This document shows positions 58,045-64,000 of a stretch of 64,000 nucleotides of DNA, in pieces. Each line of letters opens with the position of its first letter. Position 1 is the first letter of the stretch. The notes beneath the pieces are model-generated. The model was not told the DNA's origin, searched no databases, and saw only the letters and a list, made by a program, of their open reading frames with translations. The DNA is from CAG-791 sp963658695 (GTDB lineage: Bacteria > Bacillota > Clostridia > Lachnospirales > Lachnospiraceae): NCBI GenBank assembly GCA_963658695.1, contig CAVKRN010000003.1:22409-86408 (forward strand). Direction: 5' to 3'. A program made the position numbers and the translations under genes.

Positions 58045-61000
58045 GTGGAGAAGAATACGGATAAGAATTTGGAACAGAATGTAGAAAAGAACGGAGAAAA
58101 GGGCGCGGCAAAGGCAGTGCATAAGGTCGTCACTCCGGTGAAAAAGAAGAAGATCATCATTGTAACGGGTGGCAATGCGGCAGGAAAGAGTCAGCATGCG
58201 GCAGGAAGCTATTCGGCTGGCGGTCAGAGCAGCCGCTCCGGTCAGTCCGGCAGCACAGCAGCTGCAGGAAACGGAAGATCCTCCCGCGGCGGCCAGAACC
58301 GTCAGAAGCCGGCACAGTCCGCCGGCGGCGCGGCGTATCGCCCGATTAAGCCCAAGACCGTTCCGTCCCAGATGAGCGTTGATTTCCATAAGCCTGCTCC
58401 GCAGCCGGCGCGTGCAGCCGCAAAGGCCCAGGAGGCACCTGCACCGGAGAAGGCTGTCACTGCAGCTGCTTCTGAAGAGAGAAACGTAGCGGCGATTCCT
58501 GCTACCGAAGGGAAGACAGCACCGGCAGCAGAGACGGTAAAGGCAGTTACTGCTGAAGAAAGAAATGTGGCTGCTACGGCGGCGATTTCTGCTACCGAAG
58601 GGAAGACGGCACCGGCGGCAGAGTCTGTAAAGGCATCCGCTCCGGAAGAGAAGAAGACAGAGGGAGCTTCTGCAGCTGGTAAAAAGTCCGCTGAGGCACC
58701 TGCAGAAGCAGTCCAGGCAGAGGCTGCAAAGCCGGTCGAAGAGAAAAAGAGCGACGGCCCCATCGGCTTCGTGCGGCTTGCGCATTATGACAATTACGGC
58801 CAGACCAGCACCACAGGAAACGGCCGCGGAAACGGATACAGAAGAGGCCAGAATGGCCAGAACGGCTCCGGAAACGGCCAGGGAAGACGCCCGGCCGGTC
58901 AGGGAGACCGGAATGGCAACAGATCCTATGGCCAGAGTGCCGGCCAGGGCGATCGCAGCCGCAATTCCGGCAGAGGCGGCTCTTTTGCAGGACGTCCCGG
59001 TCAGGGCGGCCAGGGCAGCTATGGCGCTCGCCCCGGGCAGAGTGATCGCGGCGGCAGACCCGGTCAGGGCGGAAACAGCCGCGGCTTTGGCGGATCGAGT
59101 GCGCCCAGCCAGGATTTTGGCGGCAGCACCGGCAACAAGCGCCGCAATCCCAACGGCGTTTCCAGAGATCGCCACAACAAGAAGGATGTGGCGTTTGAGC
59201 AGAACGAGCAGAGAGAAAGACGTAACCGTTCCGGCCGCTTCATCAAGCCGGTGGTAGAGAAGGTGGAGGAGCCGGAAGAGCAGATCAAGGTTATCACCAT
59301 TCCGGAGAAGCTGACCATCGGTGATCTGGCAGAGGCCATGCACCTTAAGGCAGCAGAGCTGATCAAGAAGCTCTTCCTGGCCGGCAAGGCTATGACCGTG
59401 AACTCGGAGGTTACCTACGAGGAGGCGGAGAACATCGCAGCCGATTACGACATTCTCTGTGAGAAGGAAGAAAAGGTTGATGTCATTCAGGAGCTTCTGA
59501 AGGAAGACGAGGATAAGGCAGAGGATATGGTTTCCCGTGCACCGGTTGTCTGCGTCATGGGACACGTTGACCACGGTAAGACCTCCATCCTGGACTACAT
59601 CCGACATTCCAGAGTGACGGAGAAGGAAGCGGGCGGCATCACACAGGCCATCGGCGCGTATACCGTTGGCGTGGGCGACCGCACCATTACGTTCCTTGAT
59701 ACACCCGGACATGAGGCCTTCACGGCAATGCGTCTTCGCGGCGCACAGTCTACCGATATCGCCGTGCTGGTTGTCGCAGCCGATGACGGCGTGATGCCGC
59801 AGACGGTGGAAGCCATCAACCATGCCAAGGCAGCCGGCGTCGAGATCATCGTTGCTGTCAACAAGGTGGATAAAGCTGAGGCGAATCCGGACCAGGTCAA
59901 GCAGCAGCTGACCAAATACGAGCTGATTCCTGCCGACTGGGGCGGACAGACGGAGTTTGTAAACGTATCTGCTAAGACCGGAGAAGGCATTGAAGATTTG
60001 CTGGATACCATTCTTCTGCAGGCCGATGTCATGGAGCTCAAGGCCAATCCGGATCGTCTGGCAAGAGGTCTTGTTCTTGAGGCCAAGCTCGATCGCGGCC
60101 GCGGCCCGGTTGCGAACGTGCTGGTGCAGAAGGGAACGCTGCATGTGGGCGACTTCATCTCCGCGGGCCCTGCTTTCGGTAAGGTTCGTGCTATGATCAA
60201 CGACAAGGGCAAGAACGTAAAGGAGGCCGGTCCTTCGGATCCGGTGGTTGTTCTTGGTCTTTCGGATGTGCCCGGTGCCGGTGAGGTTATCGTGGCGCAT
60301 GCGACCAACGACGAGGCGAAGTCCTACGCTCAAACGTACAAGGCACAGCACAAGGAAGAGCTGGTGGAAGAGAACGTCATGTCCATGAACGTAGAGGATC
60401 TGTTCGATCAGATGCGTGAGGGCAAGATGAAGGAGCTTGAGCTCATCGTCAAAGCAGATGTACAGGGCTCCGTTGAGGCTCTCTGCGCATCCCTGCAGAA
60501 GCTCTCCAACGACGAAGTCAAGGTACGTATCATCCACAGCGCAGCCGGCAATATTACCGAGTCGGATGTAGATCTGGCCGCTGCCTCGAACGCGGCGATC
60601 ATCGGCTTTAACGTGCATCCGGATTCGACGGCTAAGTCCATCGCAGAGCACAACGGCGTTTCGATTCACCTGTACAAGGTCATCTACCAGGCAATTGACG
60701 ACGTCAACGCCGCTCTCAACGGCATGCTGGCTCCGGTTTACGAAGAGAAGGTCATCGGTCATGCCGAGGTTCGCCAGCTCTTCAAGTCCGGCAAGATCGG
60801 CAACATCGCCGGCAGCATGGTTCTGGACGGCCTGATCGAGAAGGGCTGCACCGTTCGCATCACCAGAGACGGCGAGAAGATCTTCGAGGGCGCACTGGCA
60901 TCCCTGAAGCGCTTCAAGGACGATGTAAAGGAAGTAAAGGCCGGATACGACTGCGGTCTTGTCTTTGAGGATTTCGACTCCATGAACGTGGGCGATCAGA

Positions 61001-61092
61001 TCGAGGCCTACAAGATGGTGGAGGTTCCGCGCGAGGAGGTCATTGCCCGCAAGGAGAAGGAAGCCGCCAGAAAAGCCAGAGAAAACGCATAA
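58045..61092 (+). CDS. infB: translation initiation factor IF-2
   Basis: A 1015-residue IF2, which places initiator tRNA on the ribosome using GTP. The first about 415 residues are low complexity: an Ala/Glu/Lys part with repeated ATEGKTAPAAE units, then a long Gly/Gln/Arg/Ser-rich stretch (QGDRNGNRSYGQSAGQGDRS and similar). The IF2_N domain is at about 416-470. The G domain starts at about 505 with GHVDHGKTS, followed by DTPGHEAF and NKVDKAEANPD. C-terminal domains II-IV complete it. Translation starts at a GTG (58045) one base after ylxQ, with GGAAGGAAGAGAG upstream. Confidence 0.95.
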   Translation: MEKNTDKNLEQNVEKNGEKGAAKAVHKVVTPVKKKKIIIVTGGNAAGKSQHAAGSYSAGGQSSRSGQSGSTAAAGNGRSSRGGQNRQKPAQSAGGAAYRPIKPKTVPSQMSVDFHKPAPQPARAAAKAQEAPAPEKAVTAAASEERNVAAIPATEGKTAPAAETVKAVTAEERNVAATAAISATEGKTAPAAESVKASAPEEKKTEGASAAGKKSAEAPAEAVQAEAAKPVEEKKSDGPIGFVRLAHYDNYGQTSTTGNGRGNGYRRGQNGQNGSGNGQGRRPAGQGDRNGNRSYGQSAGQGDRSRNSGRGGSFAGRPGQGGQGSYGARPGQSDRGGRPGQGGNSRGFGGSSAPSQDFGGSTGNKRRNPNGVSRDRHNKKDVAFEQNEQRERRNRSGRFIKPVVEKVEEPEEQIKVITIPEKLTIGDLAEAMHLKAAELIKKLFLAGKAMTVNSEVTYEEAENIAADYDILCEKEEKVDVIQELLKEDEDKAEDMVSRAPVVCVMGHVDHGKTSILDYIRHSRVTEKEAGGITQAIGAYTVGVGDRTITFLDTPGHEAFTAMRLRGAQSTDIAVLVVAADDGVMPQTVEAINHAKAAGVEIIVAVNKVDKAEANPDQVKQQLTKYELIPADWGGQTEFVNVSAKTGEGIEDLLDTILLQADVMELKANPDRLARGLVLEAKLDRGRGPVANVLVQKGTLHVGDFISAGPAFGKVRAMINDKGKNVKEAGPSDPVVVLGLSDVPGAGEVIVAHATNDEAKSYAQTYKAQHKEELVEENVMSMNVEDLFDQMREGKMKELELIVKADVQGSVEALCASLQKLSNDEVKVRIIHSAAGNITESDVDLAAASNAAIIGFNVHPDSTAKSIAEHNGVSIHLYKVIYQAIDDVNAALNGMLAPVYEEKVIGHAEVRQLFKSGKIGNIAGSMVLDGLIEKGCTVRITRDGEKIFEGALASLKRFKDDVKEVKAGYDCGLVFEDFDSMNVGDQIEAYKMVEVPREEVIARKEKEAARKARENA

Positions 61093-61106
61093 GGCATATA
61101 TAAATG

Positions 61107-61142
61107 GGCCGCAGTGCATTGCAGGGGCAGTGCGCTGCGGCC
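61107..61142 (+). other. hairpin between infB and rbfA
   Basis: GGCCGCAGTGCA (61107-61118) pairs with TGCGCTGCGGCC (61131-61142), with one G-T pair. No T-run follows. It may be an mRNA-stability or weak termination structure in the operon. Confidence 0.5.
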
Positions 61143-61184
61143 TGTGTTAAAGAGGAATATAAGTAAAGGATTTAAATAATAAAT

Positions 61185-61643
61185 ATGAGAAAAAACAGTG
61201 TAAAAAACCGCCGGATCAACGACGAGGTTCGCAAGAGCCTTGCCGCAATCATCCGGGATATCAAGGATCCAAGAGTTTCTCCCATGACGTCGGTCATTGA
61301 GGTGGAGGTTGCGCCGGACTTGAAAAACTGCAAGGTCTGGATTTCGGTTCTGGGAGATGAAGAGGCGCGCAAGAAGACCATGCAGGGGCTAAAGAGTGCC
61401 AACGGCTTTATTCGCCGGGAACTGGCACACCAGGTGAACCTTCGGAACACACCGGAGCTTCACTTCCTGCAGGATGATTCCATCGCCTACGGCGTTGAGA
61501 TGGCGCATAAAATCGATGAAGTAAAGGCACAGGATGCGGCTTCTGAAGAGGGAAGACGGAGCCGCGGCATCGACATCAATGACACCAGCGCCTATGTGGA
61601 CGATGCGGCCGGTGAAGACATGGATGAGGACGAAGCGGAATGA
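61185..61643 (+). CDS. rbfA: ribosome-binding factor A
   Basis: A 152-residue RbfA, a KH-fold factor for 16S rRNA maturation and cold adaptation. Seen: VRKSLAAIIRDIKDPRVSPM, then VEVAPDLKNCKVWISVLGDE and LHFLQDDSIAYGVEMAHKID. The C-terminal 35 residues form an acidic extension (GEDMDEDEAE). The RBS is unusually distant: AAAGGA lies about 14 bases before the ATG. It overlaps nrnA by four bases (ATGA). Confidence 0.92.
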   Translation: MRKNSVKNRRINDEVRKSLAAIIRDIKDPRVSPMTSVIEVEVAPDLKNCKVWISVLGDEEARKKTMQGLKSANGFIRRELAHQVNLRNTPELHFLQDDSIAYGVEMAHKIDEVKAQDAASEEGRRSRGIDINDTSAYVDDAAGEDMDEDEAE

Positions 61644-62608
61644 TCAATATTTTGGATGAAGTGAAAGACTGCAGAACCATCGGCATCAGCGGACATATCC
61701 GGCCGGACGGAGACTGCGTGGGCTCTTGTATGGGCATGGCGCTGTATCTGGAGAAGGCAATGCCGGATGCCCGCGTGGATGTGTATCTGGAGCATTTTTC
61801 GGAGGCCCTGGAGCATAACATCATCGGCGCGGAACGGATTCAGCATGAGATTCCGTCAAATCTTCCGCCGTACGATGCCTTTATCTGTCTGGACTGCGAG
61901 CGGGACCGGCTGGGCGACGCGCTGGATCCTTACATGAAGGCGGCGAAACGGATCAATATCGATCACCACATGACCAATCCCGGAACAGGAGATGTGAACT
62001 GGGTGGTGCCCACAGCGAGCAGTGCCTGCGAGCTGGCGTTTCTTACGATGGAGGAAGAACGGATTGACCGGGAAGTGGCGCAGAATCTGTACATCGGTAT
62101 GATGACGGATACCGGCGTCTTTATGTACTCCAACACAGGCAAACAGACCATGGAGATCGCCGGAAAGCTGATTTCTTACGGATTTGATTTCTCTTCAATC
62201 GTCCGCGAGGTCTTCTACGAGAAGACCTATATCCAGCAGCAGATTCTGGGACGGGCGCTTCTGGAGAGTATCCGGTTTCTGGACGGCCGGTGCATTGTCA
62301 GCCGAATTGACCGGGGGACCATGCGATTTTACCAGGCGACGAGCTCGGATATGAACGGGATTGCCAGTGAGCTGGTGCATACAGAGGGCGTGTGCTGCTC
62401 GATCTTCATGTACGAAACGGAGACGAGAACCTATAAGGTGAGCCTCCGGTCGACGGGGGAGGTGAATGTGGCAGAGCTTGCCAAGGTGTACGGCGGCGGC
62501 GGACATGCAAGAGCGGCCGGATTTACCTGCAGCGCATCCTGCCATGATATCATCAATAGCCTCTCGCCGCGGATTGAAGAGCAGTTAAATGCCGGCGTGC
62601 GGTGCTAG
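61640..62608 (+). CDS. nrnA: DHH/DHHA1 phosphoesterase (nanoRNase/pAp phosphatase NrnA)
   Basis: A 322-residue DHH-family enzyme that degrades 2-5 nt RNAs and removes 3'-phosphate from pAp. Motifs: SGHIRPDGDCVGSCMG (about 17-32), DCERDRLGD, IDHHMTNPG (about 107-115), and the C-terminal DHHA1 motif VYGGGGHARAAGFT. It sits between rbfA and truB as in other Firmicutes. The stop codon TAG (62606-62608) lies inside the terminal CTAG of a 166-bp element. The last residues may therefore have changed when it inserted. Confidence 0.92.
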   Translation: MINILDEVKDCRTIGISGHIRPDGDCVGSCMGMALYLEKAMPDARVDVYLEHFSEALEHNIIGAERIQHEIPSNLPPYDAFICLDCERDRLGDALDPYMKAAKRINIDHHMTNPGTGDVNWVVPTASSACELAFLTMEEERIDREVAQNLYIGMMTDTGVFMYSNTGKQTMEIAGKLISYGFDFSSIVREVFYEKTYIQQQILGRALLESIRFLDGRCIVSRIDRGTMRFYQATSSDMNGIASELVHTEGVCCSIFMYETETRTYKVSLRSTGEVNVAELAKVYGGGGHARAAGFTCSASCHDIINSLSPRIEEQLNAGVRC

Positions 62609-62770
62609 TACATCGATTTTTAAATAACTAGCCTAACTAACTGGCCCTTTTTCCTGATTGCACGTGTCAAAAATCCTCAGCGTAGCCCGCTACGCCTACG
62701 TTTTTTGACACGCACCCTCAGAAAAAAGTTCTGCGTTATTAGGCCAGTTATTTTGCAAACGATGTACTAG
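62605..62770 (+). mobile_element. 166-bp MITE-like element, copy B
   Basis: Bounded by CTAGTACATCG and CGATGTACTAG. It appears identical to copy A and to the reverse complement of copy C. Its first four bases supply the stop codon of nrnA, and it ends about 60 bases before truB, inside a conserved operon. The strand and orientation match copy A, so the core stem followed by TTTTTT would oppose read-through into truB. Confidence 0.92.
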
Positions 62771-62829
62771 AGAAATTATTGCTTCGTAGCGTAGATCCGG
62801 TTTGACACCAACAGCAATGGATGGAATAT

Positions 62830-63819
62830 ATGGACAGTAAGAAAATCGAGAACCACTTCTGCGGGATGCTGGTGGTGAATAAGGAGCCGGAGTTTACCTC
62901 CAGCGATGTGGTGGCGAAGCTGCGCGGCATTGTGCATATGCGCCGCATCGGTCACACGGGGACGCTGGATCCCATGGCAGAGGGCGTGCTGCCGGTGTGC
63001 CTTGGGAATGCCACGAAGATCGCGGAGCTGATTGCCGACCGGGATAAGGAGTACATCGCAAGGCTTCGCCTAGGGGTTACGACCGATACGCAGGATATGA
63101 CGGGCACCGTCTTGACAAGCGTACCGGATACAGAGCTTTTGGAACGGCTGGGCGGTGATGCAGCGTCTGCGGAAGAGAAAATCCGGGCAGCGGCCGCGCA
63201 GTTTACCGGGGTCATCCATCAGATTCCGCCGATGTATTCGGCAGTGTGGAGCGACGGGAAACGCCTGTATGAGCTGGCAAGAGAAGGCATTACCGTGGAG
63301 CGAAAGGCCAGAGAGGTCACGATTTCGGAGCTGGAGGTGCAAGACATTGCGCTTCCGTATGTGACGCTTCGCGTTGTTTGTTCCAAGGGTACGTACATTC
63401 GGACGCTTTGCGAGGACATTGGGAAATGGCTGGGCGTTGGCGGCGCGATGGAGCATCTCCTGCGGACCAGAGTCGGTATTTTCCGTTTGGAGGATGCACT
63501 CACGCTGGGCGAGCTGCAGACGCTGATGGACGAAAGGGGACCGGCGGGCATTGACGAGAAGCTCCTGCCGGTGGATTCGTTTTTCATGGATGCGCCGGCC
63601 ATTCACATCCGGGCAGAGGATATGAAATATCTTCGAAACGGCAATGCGCTGTCCGGCATGAATGCACTGGAAGGGGCGCTGCCGCAGACGGAGCGCATCC
63701 GGGTGTACGACGAGACAGGGGTGTTTTACGCCCTGTATCATTATGATGAGGGCCGCAGGCGAGCGCTCCCGACGAAGATGTTCCACGATACGGATTCGCG
63801 GGAATTTGACCGGCGCTAG
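62830..63819 (+). CDS. truB: tRNA pseudouridine-55 synthase
   Basis: A 329-residue TruB, which makes pseudouridine 55 in the T arm of tRNAs. Seen: MLVVNKEPEFTSSDVVAKLR, RIGHTGTLDPMAEGVLPVCL with the catalytic Asp of GTLDPMA, and RVVCSKGTYIRTLCEDIG. The start is uncertain: the ATG at 62830 has GGATGG 5 bases upstream, and the ATG at 62821 would add three residues. The stop TAG (63817-63819) is provided by the terminal CTAG of a short derivative of the 166-bp element. The upstream gap is filled by a full copy of that element. Confidence 0.93.
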   Translation: MDSKKIENHFCGMLVVNKEPEFTSSDVVAKLRGIVHMRRIGHTGTLDPMAEGVLPVCLGNATKIAELIADRDKEYIARLRLGVTTDTQDMTGTVLTSVPDTELLERLGGDAASAEEKIRAAAAQFTGVIHQIPPMYSAVWSDGKRLYELAREGITVERKAREVTISELEVQDIALPYVTLRVVCSKGTYIRTLCEDIGKWLGVGGAMEHLLRTRVGIFRLEDALTLGELQTLMDERGPAGIDEKLLPVDSFFMDAPAIHIRAEDMKYLRNGNALSGMNALEGALPQTERIRVYDETGVFYALYHYDEGRRRALPTKMFHDTDSREFDRR

Positions 63820-63853
63820 TATATCGATAGCTATTGGATGACCGATGCACTAG
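63816..63853. repeat. 38-bp internally deleted element with 166-bp-element termini
   Basis: CTAGTATATCG at the left and CGATGCACTAG at the right, one base different each from the 11-base termini, with only 16 bases between. Supplies the truB stop codon. Confidence 0.6.
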
Positions 63854-63919
63854 AACCATTTGCTGGTAGGTGTGTATCGTGGCCCGGCAGGACGAGCCTG
63901 CGGATGGAAAGAGAATAGA

Positions 63920-64000
63920 ATGGAAATTGTTACGGATCTTGCGACGTTTCGGGCGGCAGGGCAAACGGCAGTGACCATCGGCAAGTTCGATGGGCTTCAC
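63920..64000 (+). CDS. ribF: riboflavin kinase/FAD synthetase, N-terminal 27 residues (partial)
   Basis: From ATG at 63920 the frame runs off the window: MEIVTDLATFRAAGQTAVTI followed by GKFDGLH. The GKFDG-H pattern is the start of the FAD synthetase nucleotidyl-transferase domain of RibF, and ribF is the usual gene after truB. The RBS is a weak GGAAAGAG. The product would convert riboflavin to FMN and FAD. Confidence 0.85.
   Translation, partial: MEIVTDLATFRAAGQTAVTIGKFDGLH

Noticed and set aside
58480..58640. Near-tandem repeats in infB
   Set aside because: These are coding repeats (GCTACCGAAGGGAAGAC units) in the low-complexity N-terminal region of IF-2. They are not a CRISPR or a mobile repeat. 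No CRISPR array is present in the window.
57811..61119. 1100-codon open frame antisense to infB
   Set aside because: The sense strand codes for IF-2 with all GTPase motifs. The antisense product is a Leu/Cys/Arg-rich mirror without a family.

Overview
The window reads as a chromosomal segment from a Gram-positive anaerobe of the class Clostridia, most likely family Lachnospiraceae. This is inferred from the gene set: a DUF3793 protein beside a flavodoxin, an EFR1-type flavodoxin/ferredoxin, a fused SecDF, the rpmE-DUF1385-prmC-prfA order, the rimP-nusA-rnpM-ylxQ-infB-rbfA-nrnA-truB-ribF order, and strong AGGAGG-type ribosome binding sites. The genus cannot be named from sequence alone. Most genes lie on the plus strand. 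The exceptions are a marR-like/MATE pair at the left edge, a PHP-HAD fusion at 29.8-31.5 kb and a CorC-type protein at 49.4-50.8 kb.

Layout. 0-1.6 kb: a MATE exporter and the start of a MarR-like regulator, read leftward from a promoter buried in a large palindrome. 2-8.3 kb: an oppABCDF peptide importer. It is followed by a C26/NlpC-P60 fusion peptidase, an MtnA-family isomerase and a DeoD-type phosphorylase (8.4-11.7 kb), then DUF3793 plus flavodoxin, a GH3 glycosidase and a lipoprotein (11.8-16.6 kb). 16.6-21.3 kb: translation genes rpmE, DUF1385, prmC and prfA, then pheA. 21.4-26.5 kb: a DUF815 AAA ATPase, a Ppx/GppA-HD protein and PPK1, which together form a polyphosphate cluster. 26.7-29.8 kb: a formyltransferase-like protein, a SpoIIE-type phosphatase and an RsbW-like kinase. 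31.8-34.6 kb: an XRE-HTH/UDP-glucose dehydrogenase fusion and a UDP-glucuronate 4-epimerase, giving a route to UDP-galacturonate. 35.4-39.0 kb: a TPP riboswitch with thiM, thiE, a HAD phosphatase and thiD for thiamin salvage. 39-44.3 kb: an AT-richer accessory stretch with small unknown genes, decayed genes and an AlbA_2/ATPase/winged-helix regulator that seems to have arrived inside a tyrosine phosphatase gene. 44.3-49.3 kb: LMW phosphatase, an orphan HypE, hisS and aspS. 49.4-55.3 kb: corC, secDF and recJ. 55.4-64 kb: the rimP-nusA-infB operon through truB to the start of ribF.

The most unusual layer is between the genes. A 166-bp element with perfect 11-bp terminal inverted repeats (CTAGTACATCG) occurs three times, and as far as I can read the three copies are identical. 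There are also truncated or internally deleted copies. Two copies supply the stop codon of the gene they abut (nrnA, truB). Two lie in opposite orientation around thiM-thiE-HAD, one of them between the TPP riboswitch terminator and thiM. At least two further families of short dispersed intergenic repeats fill other gaps. Several regulatory circuits can also be read directly: palindromic operators over the promoters of the MATE gene and the HTH-dehydrogenase fusion, and an operator of the AlbA_2 regulator whose sequence recurs inside that protein's own coding region.
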